Positions 1 through 6,274 of a stretch of 7,937 bases of DNA are shown piece after piece. The position numbers and the translations under genes were made by a program. How positions within the stretch are numbered: position 1 is the stretch's first letter; the number at the start of each line of letters is the position of its first letter. Below the pieces are notes generated by a model, which was given only the letters and a program-made list of their open reading frames with translations, had not been told where the DNA came from and did no database searches. The stretch comes from an uncultured Clostridium sp. (lineage in GTDB: Bacteria; Bacillota; Clostridia; Clostridiales; Clostridiaceae): contig NZ_CALEVF010000372.1 in assembly GCF_937920395.1 (NCBI RefSeq), forward strand, positions 1 through 7,937, given 5' to 3'.

Positions 1-592
1 GTAAATTGTTATTGTTATGATAATGTGATAGTGCCTGATAACCATAAACCACCATGAGTGGGAAACAAGCAATAAGCCTCATGCATTGTTCTAAAACATT
101 ACTTGCAGAAGTATCCTCTGCTTTATCATCTATGCTATAAAGAGCTAATATACTTCTTGCGAGTGAATTCATTATATTTTTACTTGGCATTTTAAGTATC
201 ATATCCCGAACAAAATCATCTGGAAGATTTCGATATTTAGAAAGTAAACCTGTAAAGTTTTTAAGTTCATCTTTCTTTGGAAGCTCACTAAAAAGCAATA
301 AATAACAAGTCTCTTCAAATCCAAATCGACCATCTTTTAAAAATCCATCCACTAAATTTTCAATACTTATACCTCTATATTTTAAAACACCTGGGGCTGG
401 AATTGTCTTATTATTTTTTACGATAGAAGCATTCACTTGACTGATTTCCGTTAAACCTACAAGTACTCCATGACCATCAACATCTCTAAGCCCTCTCTTT
501 ACTTCATATTTAAGAAATAACTCTGGTTCTATAAAACCGCTTAACTTTTTTGGAATTGTATTTTTAAAATGAATTAATTTATCATTATCCAT
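1..592 (-). CDS. gltA: Citrate synthase, N-terminal part (gene runs off left edge)
   Basis: Condenses oxaloacetate and acetyl-CoA to citrate in the cytoplasm, supplying 2-oxoglutarate for glutamate synthesis in clostridia. I translated 197 residues from an ATG at 592. It matches the long (about 450 residue) Firmicutes citrate/2-methylcitrate synthase type: KYEVKRGLRDVDGHGVLVGL near residues 28-47, a PAPGVLKYRGISIENLV stretch at about 66-82, RFGFEETCYLLLFSELP at about 90-106, then MPSKNIMNSLARSILALYS and a DDTSASNVL segment. The catalytic His/His/Asp residues lie in the missing C-terminal half, so activity cannot be judged. The start is fixed by AAAGGAG six bases upstream. The gene follows ilvN in the same direction after 112 bases with no convincing terminator between them, so read-through is possible. 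A 2-methylcitrate preference cannot be excluded. Confidence 0.9.
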   Translation of the reverse strand, partial: MDNDKLIHFKNTIPKKLSGFIEPELFLKYEVKRGLRDVDGHGVLVGLTEISQVNASIVKNNKTIPAPGVLKYRGISIENLVDGFLKDGRFGFEETCYLLLFSELPKKDELKNFTGLLSKYRNLPDDFVRDMILKMPSKNIMNSLARSILALYSIDDKAEDTSASNVLEQCMRLIACFPLMVVYGYQALSHYHNNNNL

Positions 593-704
593 AATATCTC
601 CTTTCACAAAGTAATACTAATAACTTTCTACTATATTACACTATATTACGTATTAATACTTAAAATATAGGAAATTTTGTATGAATTTGTCCTGTACGAT
701 TTTA
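593..704 (-). promoter_or_regulatory. Upstream region of citrate synthase with tandem 10-bp repeat
   Basis: This is the gap between ilvN and the citrate synthase start. It holds two back-to-back exact copies of a 10-base unit (630-639 and 640-649; GTAATATAGT on the coding strand) next to a perfect 10-base palindrome GTATTAATAC at 650-659. Each repeat contains TATAGT, one base from a -10 consensus, but neither has a good -35 at 16-18 bases, so a promoter is possible but unproven. I see no GC-rich hairpin with a U-run that would terminate ilvBN. The region could be a regulator site or just AT-rich sequence. Confidence 0.3.
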
Positions 705-1193
705 CTAATCTATTTCTGAACGTCGTTGAAGCACCGCAAGTCCTGTACGGACAATTTCCTTAATTCCATACGGCCTCATTAATTCAATAAATGAAGATAC
801 CTTCTCCTCATCACCAGTAATTTCAATAATAATACTCTTTACATTCATCTCTACAATATTACATTTAAATATATTTACTGTTTCTATAATAAAAGATCTA
901 GTACTTTGATCAAGCGTTACTTTGATGAGCGCCACTTCTCTAGAAATAGATTTTTCAGGACTTAGCTCTAATATTTTTATTACATCAACTAATTTGTTCA
1001 ATTGTTTTACAATTTGCTCAGTGATTTGTTCATCGCCGCTGACTACAATTGTCATACGCGATATACTAGGATCATCTGTAATACTAACAGTTAAACTATC
1101 AATATTATAACCTCTACGCGTAAATAAACCGGCCATTTTACTTAAAGCACCTGGATGATTTTCAACTAATATAGATAAAATGTATTTATTCAT
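705..1193 (-). CDS. ilvN: Acetohydroxyacid synthase small (regulatory) subunit
   Basis: Regulatory subunit of acetohydroxyacid synthase (AHAS), the first common enzyme of valine, leucine and isoleucine synthesis. It stimulates the catalytic subunit and carries feedback inhibition by valine. The 162-residue product matches E. coli IlvH in length (163). An N-terminal ACT domain (about 2-77) contains ENHPGALSKMAGLFTRRGYN. N12, G15 and N30 align with IlvH N11, G14 and N29, which bind valine, so feedback sensitivity is expected. The C-terminal half (about 78-158) is the usual second ferredoxin-like domain. I start at the ATG at 1193, preceded by GGGAG nine bases upstream. The in-frame ATG at 1232 would overlap ilvB and add 13 residues before the conserved MNKYILS. 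The gene begins 16 bases after the ilvB stop, so the two are co-translated from one mRNA under the T-box. Confidence 0.95.
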   Translation of the reverse strand: MNKYILSILVENHPGALSKMAGLFTRRGYNIDSLTVSITDDPSISRMTIVVSGDEQITEQIVKQLNKLVDVIKILELSPEKSISREVALIKVTLDQSTRSFIIETVNIFKCNIVEMNVKSIIIEITGDEEKVSSFIELMRPYGIKEIVRTGLAVLQRRSEID

Positions 1194-1209
1194 AATTTCC
1201 CACTCCCTT

Positions 1210-2820
1210 CTATAATGTGCTTTCTTCTTCACTTACAATACATTCTATCAAAAAAGTTTTATTACTTACCATAGCTTCCTCTAGAACCCCTTTTAATTCT
1301 GAATTGGTGTTAACTCTTTTTCCGCAAAATCCATAAGCTTCTACCAATTTTACAAAATCAGGATTTTCATATAAACTTACTCCATAAGTATTTTTATATA
1401 CATTGCTTTGATATTCACGTACCATACCAAGATTTGAATTATTAAATAATAAAAATATTATATTTAAATGATTTTGTTTAATAGTACCTAGCTCAGACAT
1501 GCTCATTTGAAAACTTCCATCTCCCATTACTGCAACAACACGTCTCTTTGGAAAAGCGAGCTTACAGCCAACTGATGCAGGAATAGAATATCCCATTGTT
1601 CCAAGTCCACCGCTAGTCAAAAATCTTCTATCACCCACCATATCAAGATAATGAGAAGTCCAGATTTGATTTTGCCCAACGTCTGCTGTAATCAAAGCAT
1701 CTTCTTCTATCATTTGTGATAAAAGTTCTAATGCATATTGTGGATTTACTTTTTCGCGCGATGGCCTAATTTTAACATATTCATTTTTCCAAAAGTTAAT
1801 TTGCTCTATCCACATTTTTGTATCAGTTTTCGTTACTCCATCAGTAAGCTCTTGTAATATATTTTTACAATCCCCAACTACAGGAATAAGCGCGCTTAGA
1901 TTTTTACCTATCTCTGCTGGATCAACATCAATATGAATAATATCTGCCATTTTTCCAAAGCTCTTAGACCCACCTGTTGCTCTATCAGCAACTCTTGTAC
2001 CAACAAGAATTAGAACATCTGCCTCAGCTACTGCTTTATTAGCATATTTATAACCGTGTGACCCAATTAATCCAACGTTATAAGAATATTTTGATGGTAT
2101 TCCATCCTTACCCATTAATGTGTGTACCATTGGAATATTAGATTTTTCTATAAACTTTGTTAGTTCCTTTTCAGCCTTAGCCGACATTACTCCGCCGCCG
2201 ACACAAATAAGAGGCTTCTTGCTGCTTTTAATCTTTTCTAATGCCTTTTTTATTTGCCTTTTATTTCCATTTATAGTAGGTTTATACCCTCTTATATTAA
2301 TCTCACTTGGATATTCAAATTCAATTTCTGTATTTTGAATATCTAATGGTACATCCACAAGTACCGGGCCTGGTCTTCCAGTTCTTGCTATATAAAATGC
2401 TTCTTTCATAATCCTAGGTATATCTTTTGCGTCCTTAACTAAATAACTATGTTTTGTAAAAGAATCTGTTGCTCCAATTATATCTGCTTCTTGAAAAACG
2501 TCTTTTCCAATTAGGTCTGTTCGCACTTGTCCTGTTATTGCAATCATTGGTATAGAATCTGCATATGCAGTAGCAATTCCCGTTATAAGATTAATAGCTC
2601 CCGGGCCTGACGTTGCAATGCATACTCCTATAGACCTTGTAGCCCTTGCATATCCACTGGCACTATGGCCTGCTGCTTGTTCATGCCTTACCAATATATG
2701 CTGTATATCAGAGTTCCTTAATGCATCATATAAAGGTCCCACCGGAACCCCTGGGTAACCAAACACTATTTTAACATTTTCTTCTTGTAAACACTTAATT
2801 ATTGCAACCGCAGCTTTCAT
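1210..2820 (-). CDS. ilvB: Acetohydroxyacid (acetolactate) synthase large, catalytic subunit
   Basis: Thiamine-diphosphate and FAD enzyme joining two pyruvates to 2-acetolactate, or pyruvate and 2-oxobutyrate to acetohydroxybutyrate. Seen in the 536 residues: the PYR domain starts with FGYPG (20-24), the catalytic glutamate is E47 in RHEQAA, SGPGAINLITGIATAYADSI and KDVFQEADIIG...TKH follow, then a central FAD-binding domain, then the ThDP/Mg motif GDGSF (433-437) with the NN pair at 460-461. The adjacent ilvN makes the anabolic enzyme much more likely than a catabolic acetolactate synthase. Unusual points are GYPGVPVGPL where GYPGG is common, VADRATG where FDDRVTG is common, Tyr470 where plant and many bacterial enzymes have the Trp574 herbicide-site residue, and a C-terminus ending at EEESTL without the usual VPPG tail. 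These look like a clostridial subtype, not damage. The start is set by AAGGAGG seven bases before the ATG. Confidence 0.94.
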   Translation of the reverse strand: MKAAVAIIKCLQEENVKIVFGYPGVPVGPLYDALRNSDIQHILVRHEQAAGHSASGYARATRSIGVCIATSGPGAINLITGIATAYADSIPMIAITGQVRTDLIGKDVFQEADIIGATDSFTKHSYLVKDAKDIPRIMKEAFYIARTGRPGPVLVDVPLDIQNTEIEFEYPSEINIRGYKPTINGNKRQIKKALEKIKSSKKPLICVGGGVMSAKAEKELTKFIEKSNIPMVHTLMGKDGIPSKYSYNVGLIGSHGYKYANKAVAEADVLILVGTRVADRATGGSKSFGKMADIIHIDVDPAEIGKNLSALIPVVGDCKNILQELTDGVTKTDTKMWIEQINFWKNEYVKIRPSREKVNPQYALELLSQMIEEDALITADVGQNQIWTSHYLDMVGDRRFLTSGGLGTMGYSIPASVGCKLAFPKRRVVAVMGDGSFQMSMSELGTIKQNHLNIIFLLFNNSNLGMVREYQSNVYKNTYGVSLYENPDFVKLVEAYGFCGKRVNTNSELKGVLEEAMVSNKTFLIECIVSEEESTL

Positions 2821-2864
2821 TTTTGTACCTCCTTCAATTTTATATAAATTAGAATTTTAAGTAT

Positions 2865-2899
2865 AAAAAAAAGACCTCATCCCCTTGGGGCGAAAAGTC
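2865..2899 (-). terminator. T-box-controlled intrinsic terminator before ilvB
   Basis: The hairpin core is CCCC-AA-GGGG, extended by GAC with GUC and G-U/A-U pairs, followed by eight U at 2872-2865. Its CGCCCC 5' arm is the same segment that closes the antiterminator with the T-box GGG, so the two structures are mutually exclusive, as required for tRNA-dependent control. The ilvB ribosome site follows about 30 bases downstream. Confidence 0.9.
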
Positions 2900-3145
2900 T
2901 ATCACGGTACCACCCATTTTTATATCTTCATTTTATAACGGTGTATAATTAATATACGCCGGCACGGCTTACCCCATACTGTTTCTATACAACATATAAA
3001 CAATATAACTTCAACTTACAACTCAAGGGTGAGTTTCAACATTAACCATTTATGGGTTTACACCGTCCCCACTCTCTTAGAATATGAAGAATGCTTACTT
3101 TCCCTATCAAAGTTTTCACAATATTCAAATTTATTTTCTTTGTTT
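2865..3145 (-). ncRNA. T-box leader of ilvBN, probably leucine-specific (CUC)
   Basis: A tRNA-sensing leader that stops transcription unless an uncharged cognate tRNA binds. Seen on the minus strand: the stem I loop-E strand AGUA at the 5' side, distal stem I elements (AGAGAG... and GGUGUAAACC), and the specifier loop GAAACUCACCC facing AGUA. AGGG and CCCU close the loop below, AGCAUU and AAUGUU above. Reading CUC followed by the expected purine A gives leucine. An ACU (Thr) reading lacks that purine and does not fit ilvB. Next come a small hairpin (GGCGUAUA with UAUACACC) and the T-box UGGGUGGUACCGUG at 2903-2916. The antiterminator can form as GGG, bulge UGGUACC, GUG, then CGC and CCC. The UGGU bulge pairs with ACCA, fitting a tRNA with discriminator A such as tRNA-Leu. 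The 5' end is inferred from the promoter. Confidence 0.93.
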
Positions 3146-3151
3146 TAAAAT

Positions 3152-3180
3152 ATTATACTTTAAGGTGTTTTTTTTGTCAA
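3152..3180 (-). promoter_or_regulatory. Consensus promoter of the ilvBN T-box transcript
   Basis: Perfect -35 TTGACA (3180-3175) and perfect -10 TATAAT (3157-3152) are separated by exactly 17 bases, the ideal vegetative sigma-factor arrangement. Transcription should start near 3145, about 100 bases before the T-box leader's specifier loop. So strong a promoter fits control by attenuation rather than by initiation. Confidence 0.9.
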
Positions 3181-3238
3181 TATTTATTTAATAAGATAGT
3201 CTAATTTATGTAAACGATCAACTATATGCCATTCTATT

Positions 3239-3290
3239 ATAATTATAAAAACAGCGAGAACATTTTTGCTCTCGCTGTTTTTATAATTAT
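3239..3290 (-). terminator. Bidirectional intrinsic terminator after the BcrAB-like operon
   Basis: A perfect 21-base inverted repeat (3239-3259 and 3270-3290) encloses a 10-base loop. The GC part is CAGCGAGA paired with TCTCGCTG, flanked by A5 on one side and T5 on the other, so it can act in either direction. It lies 24 bases after the permease stop on the minus strand and separates that operon from the ilvBN promoter. The rest of 3191-3313 holds nothing else I can support. Confidence 0.9.
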
Positions 3291-3313
3291 ACTTAAATAC
3301 TAATTATACAAAT

Positions 3314-4306
3314 TTAAATATCACGCTTTTCAAAAACATAAAAACCGGCAAATGCGAATATTACAAAATATATTGCTGATAGTACAATAGCATATGTCAT
3401 TGTTATTCCACCAATAGGTGCTCCTGAAGTAACAAATGCAGAAAAATTAGACATCCCAAGTGGAAGATATTTACCCCAACTGAAAAATATAGCTAATAAT
3501 TGCACTATGCCACTACCAACGAATAGCAAGAATAAAGAAAATCCAGTTGCAATTGATCGAGAACGGGATATTGCCGAAATTGCAAAAGCTATTATTACAT
3601 AATTAAGTACTTGAAGATAATCAAGTAAAAATACAATAATCGTTTTTAATGCTGCTGGAACATATATTATGCTGCTACTTGTCCACAACATCTCCTTAGC
3701 CCCCATGCCACTAAACCCAAATAATATACCCATCATTACAAAGTTCAATAAAAATGTTGCTACCAAAAGTTCAAGACCATAAATTATCGTAGATACTAGC
3801 TTTGCAGAAAGAATCTCATAACGTTTATAAGGTCTTGATATCATCATTTTCATTGTGCCTTCTGAAAATTCGCCCGCAACTAATGCTGTACATGCTATTA
3901 TTACGAAAAGCGCAATAATTCCACCGTAACCAGCCTTTGAAGCAAAATCCGTACTTCTTGACCAAACATTTTTTTGAGTTTCTGGTTTGATGTTATTTTT
4001 AACACTATATTCACCTTCTGCGATTACCTTTTCCAGTGACCCTATAGATGCTTTTGCCATCTTATTCGTACTACCCTGTGCCTGCTTTAGTTCAATCTTT
4101 TGTAGTACTATATTAGTCTGCAATTCTTGTTTCCAATTTTGCGAAACTTTAATAGTATTAGGAACCTTCTGTGACACAGTGTAATATTTATAAACACCAG
4201 TTGCCGCTAATATAAGTATAATCATTATTAAGAACATTACTTTTGTAGAGATTCTTTTCCACAATTTCATGTTTTCTATTGAAACAAGTGTAAAAAAACT
4301 ACCCAT
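3314..4306 (-). CDS. ABC-2 type exporter permease, BcrB-like
   Basis: Membrane subunit of an ABC exporter, partner of the ATPase just upstream. The 330 residues show about six membrane helices: roughly 21-39, 126-145, 172-196, 224-246, 252-276 and 301-324. A large extracytoplasmic loop of about 85 polar residues sits between the first two. The segment EFSEGTMKMMISRPYKR (146-162) followed by ...K169 is the typical ABC-2 motif after the second helix, thought to contact the ATPase. The end FEKRDI is also typical. This topology is common in bacitracin or lantibiotic self-protection exporters and in many clostridial transporters of unknown cargo, so the substrate cannot be assigned. The ATG at 4306 is one base after the ATPase stop, and its ribosome site GGGGAGGG lies in the last ATPase codons, so translation is coupled. 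A strong terminator follows. Confidence 0.88.
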   Translation of the reverse strand: MGSFFTLVSIENMKLWKRISTKVMFLIMIILILAATGVYKYYTVSQKVPNTIKVSQNWKQELQTNIVLQKIELKQAQGSTNKMAKASIGSLEKVIAEGEYSVKNNIKPETQKNVWSRSTDFASKAGYGGIIALFVIIACTALVAGEFSEGTMKMMISRPYKRYEILSAKLVSTIIYGLELLVATFLLNFVMMGILFGFSGMGAKEMLWTSSSIIYVPAALKTIIVFLLDYLQVLNYVIIAFAISAISRSRSIATGFSLFLLFVGSGIVQLLAIFFSWGKYLPLGMSNFSAFVTSGAPIGGITMTYAIVLSAIYFVIFAFAGFYVFEKRDI

Positions 4307-4307
4307 T

Positions 4308-5231
4308 TTATTTGCCCTCCCCTGTAAGTTTCATAAATACATCTTCAAGCGATTGTGTCTCTTTCTTATCCATTCCTAAAATAGCAATACCTGCCGTTGT
4401 TAAGGTTGTAACTATTTCAGGTACACGTTCCTTAGTAGTTTCAATATGTACTCCATCACCTAATATGCTACTATTTATATTAATGCCTGTTAGAAGTGAA
4501 ACTGCCTTCTCATTATCATCTGATTCTAATACCAAAACTGTTTTATCATCTTCCTTTGTCATATTAAGGAGTTCTTCAACAGATTTTATAGTTATAATTT
4601 TACCTTTATTAATTATACCAACACGGTCGCACATCTGTTGCATTTCTCCTAAGATATGACTAGATACAAGCACTGTAAGACCAGTCTCTGATGCTAACTT
4701 ACGAAGTAACACTCGCATTTCCTTAATTCCGGCTGGGTCAAGTCCATTAGTAGGTTCATCAAGTATAAGAAGTTTTGGACTATGAAGAAGTGCTTGGGCA
4801 ATTCCTAATCGCTGCTTCATTCCAAGCGAGTAAGTTTTTACTTTGTCATTTATCGCTTTCTCAAGATCCACAATTTTCACTACTTCATTGATACGTGCCT
4901 CATCCACACCTTCATATATTTTAGCAAACATCTTAAGATTATCCATTCCAGACATATATTTATACATATCTGGATTTTCAACTATGCACCCAATATTACG
5001 CATTGCCCCTTTAAAATCATCCTTAACTGAGCATCCACCCACGTAAATAGTTCCCTCAGTAATTTTTGATAGCCCAACAATCATCTTAATAGTAGTAGAT
5101 TTTCCAGCTCCATTAGGTCCTAGAAACCCAAATATTTCTCCTTTTTTTAGTTCAAAACAGATATCTGAAACTATAGTACGTTTACCAATTGTTTTTTTAA
5201 GATTATCAATTTTCAATACTTCATTGTCCAT
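4308..5231 (-). CDS. ABC exporter ATPase, BcrA-like
   Basis: Cytoplasmic ATPase that powers the permease encoded next. In the 307-residue reading: Walker A GPNGAGKST (38-46), ABC signature YSLGMKQR (134-141), Walker B and catalytic Glu in LLILDEPTNGLDP (154-166, E159), and H-loop SSH (190-192). Where many ABC proteins have a Q-loop glutamine, the segment reads IVENPDMY (83-90) with Glu, as in BcrA/lantibiotic-immunity type ATPases. A C-terminal accessory domain of about 95 residues (210-307) fits that family. All catalytic motifs are intact. I use the ATG at 5231 because AAGGAGG sits six bases ahead and MDNEVLKIDNLKK is the natural N-terminus. The in-frame ATG at 5330 would add 33 basic residues read through the promoter region. 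Possible cargo includes bacitracin-like or lantibiotic peptides, or lipids; the sequence does not decide. Confidence 0.92.
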   Translation of the reverse strand: MDNEVLKIDNLKKTIGKRTIVSDICFELKKGEIFGFLGPNGAGKSTTIKMIVGLSKITEGTIYVGGCSVKDDFKGAMRNIGCIVENPDMYKYMSGMDNLKMFAKIYEGVDEARINEVVKIVDLEKAINDKVKTYSLGMKQRLGIAQALLHSPKLLILDEPTNGLDPAGIKEMRVLLRKLASETGLTVLVSSHILGEMQQMCDRVGIINKGKIITIKSVEELLNMTKEDDKTVLVLESDDNEKAVSLLTGININSSILGDGVHIETTKERVPEIVTTLTTAGIAILGMDKKETQSLEDVFMKLTGEGK

Positions 5232-5269
5232 AATATGCCTCCTTGTATATAACTTAACATCACATTTAT

Positions 5270-5297
5270 ATTTTACTATTCTTTTTATATAAAACAA
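5270..5297 (-). promoter_or_regulatory. Candidate promoter of the BcrAB-like operon
   Basis: The coding strand shows TTGTTT (5297-5292), a 16-base spacer and TAAAAT (5275-5270). The -10 is one base off consensus and the -35 is weak, as expected for an activator-dependent promoter. The start would fall near 5263, leaving a leader of about 30 bases before the ATPase ATG. No competing -35/-10 pair in this gap looks better. Confidence 0.45.
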
Positions 5298-5308
5298 CCT
5301 AAAACCCT

Positions 5309-5337
5309 CATAACGTACGTTTTTTCTCATGAACGGA
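5309..5337 (-). promoter_or_regulatory. Candidate LytTR-type operator (two direct repeats)
   Basis: TCCGTTCAT (5337-5329) fits the general LytTR box pattern [TA][AC][CA]GTTN[AG][TG] at all nine positions. TACGTTATG (5317-5309) fits at eight of nine. They begin 20 bases apart, about two helix turns, in the same direction, with 11 bases between the second repeat and the candidate -35. That is the usual layout for LytTR activators. A palindrome AACGTACGTT (5312-5321) overlaps the second repeat. The encoded LytTR regulator about 2.3 kb away is the obvious candidate to bind here. Inference only. Confidence 0.42.
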
Positions 5338-5384
5338 ATATTGGTGACACATCAATGGCAAGTGACAAGTTAAATCACCATTAC

Positions 5385-5772
5385 TTATTGCATTACTTCT
5401 TTTACAAGCTCTTCCCTATCTACTATTTCTCCGTCAATCAATTTTATAATAGATGTATCATATTTTGCAGCCTCTTCAGAGTGAGTTACTTGTATCAATG
5501 TTTTACCATATTTCTTATTTATTTTCTTAAATAAATTCATCATATCTGTTCCATTTTTTGAATCAAGATTTCCAATTGGTTCATCCAAAAATATTATTTC
5601 CGGTTCAAATATTAAAGCTCTTGCTATAGCAACCCTCTGTTGCTGTCCCCCTGATAATTCCCTTGGAGTAAGTTTTCTCTTATCTTGCATACCAATTATG
5701 TCTAACATTTCATCCTCCGGATGGCCCCATAATTGATATAAACTCCCCTTTATTAACTTTAAAGTTTATTTT
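5385..5772 (-). pseudogene. MacB/BceA-type ABC ATPase remnant, internal deletion and frameshift
   Basis: Remains of a LolD/MacB/BceA-family ATPase. The N-terminal piece (5772-5713) reads [19 protein letters not shown], the start of the fold through the first half of Walker A, then meets TGA at 5712. Where SGKST should follow, the sequence jumps in another frame to DEMLDIIGM and continues to the end: signature ELSGGQQQR, Walker B FLDEP, D-loop NLDSK and H-loop VTHSEE are present. Lost are the P-loop lysine/threonine, the Q-loop and the region between them, roughly 80-90 codons by comparison with the family. LDEPIGNLD replaces the near-invariant LDEPTGNLD, another sign of decay. The 107-codon open frame from ATG 5708 has no ribosome site and cannot bind ATP by itself. 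The N-terminal piece overlaps the stop of the preceding permease fragment. Confidence 0.88.
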
Positions 5773-6191
5773 TTATCCTCAGATGTTCTTTTTGAAATTA
5801 TACACTTTTCTCCAATGAATCTAGTTAAGTTACCTTCAATTAAATTATCTTTATTTATGTTTTTGTCTTCCTTACCTCTAATTGTTACATTGTTTATTTC
5901 CTCTCCATTAGTTGTTGCTGCTAAGTCTATTTCAGAATTTATATTTTTAATTCCTATTTCTTTTATATCTCTAGGATTAAAGAAAGCCCCAGCCCCTTTA
6001 GATGATATAACTATATCTTTTCCCTCATAGGATTCTGTCATTGGTTTTTCAAAACTGCTAATTGCAATTTTAACTGTTCATGAAACTGTTACTAATAACC
6101 CTGTACTCATTGCTATAGCCAAAATCAGCAAACAAAATCTAGCTTTTTTTTCAACCATACTTTTGACTGTATATTTGAAAAATATTCTCAC
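5766..6191 (-). pseudogene. MacB/FtsX-type ABC permease remnant, nonsense codon and truncation
   Basis: N-terminal fragment of an FtsX/MacB-type permease. From a GTG at 6191, with a G-rich stretch before it, the frame reads a basic cytoplasmic start, one membrane helix (about residues 20-37, LLILAIAMSTGLLVTVS), an in-frame TGA at codon 38 (6080-6078), then TVKIAISSFEKP and an extracytoplasmic MacB-like domain (GKDIVISSKGAGAFF... to CIISKRTSE). It stops at 5766, so the rest of the outer domain and the usual C-terminal membrane helices with the FtsX core are missing. The ATG at 6041 downstream of the nonsense codon has no ribosome site. The truncated end lies at the point where the ATPase remnant begins, suggesting one deletion removed the permease C-terminus and the first ATPase codons. 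The original cargo is unknown; antimicrobial-peptide export or detoxification is typical of the family. Confidence 0.87.
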
Positions 6192-6236
6192 ACATGTCCC
6201 CCCATTTACCTTGAATTTTTTCTAATTAGTTATATT

Positions 6237-6274
6237 AAAACAAAAAGATGGATTATAAAATTAACATCCATCTT
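6237..6274 (-). terminator. Intrinsic terminator after the sensor kinase
   Basis: A nine-base perfect inverted repeat (AAGATGGAT, 12-base loop, ATCCATCTT) on the coding strand is followed by the U-rich tract TTTTTGTTTT (6246-6237). The stem is AT-rich and so modest in strength. It lies 34 bases after the kinase stop, separating the two-component genes from the decayed transporter. The remaining sequence up to 6192 shows no clear promoter for the permease remnant. Confidence 0.72.

Noticed and set aside
1194..1232. Longer ilvN starting at ATG 1232
   Set aside because: It overlaps the ilvB end, adds 13 residues absent from the family, and the ATG at 1193 has a GGGAG site at suitable distance.
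2880..3130. The structured region before ilvB as a tRNA gene or a metabolite riboswitch
   Set aside because: The T-box sequence, specifier loop and exclusive antiterminator/terminator pairing identify a T-box leader; no cloverleaf with a CCA end is present.
3227..3304. A 25-codon plus-strand frame (MPFYYNYKN...) between the exporter and the ilvBN promoter
   Set aside because: It consists mostly of the two arms of the 21-base terminator hairpin and has no ribosome site.
5232..5330. N-terminal extension of the BcrA-like ATPase to an ATG at 5330
   Set aside because: It would translate the candidate promoter and part of the LytTR repeat into a basic, family-unlike leader. The ATG at 5231 has a strong AAGGAGG site and the expected N-terminus.
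5385..5708. A short stand-alone ABC protein of 107 residues
   Set aside because: It lacks the P-loop and Q-loop and has no ribosome site at its ATG. The missing N-terminal part is found just upstream in another frame, so it is a pseudogene piece.
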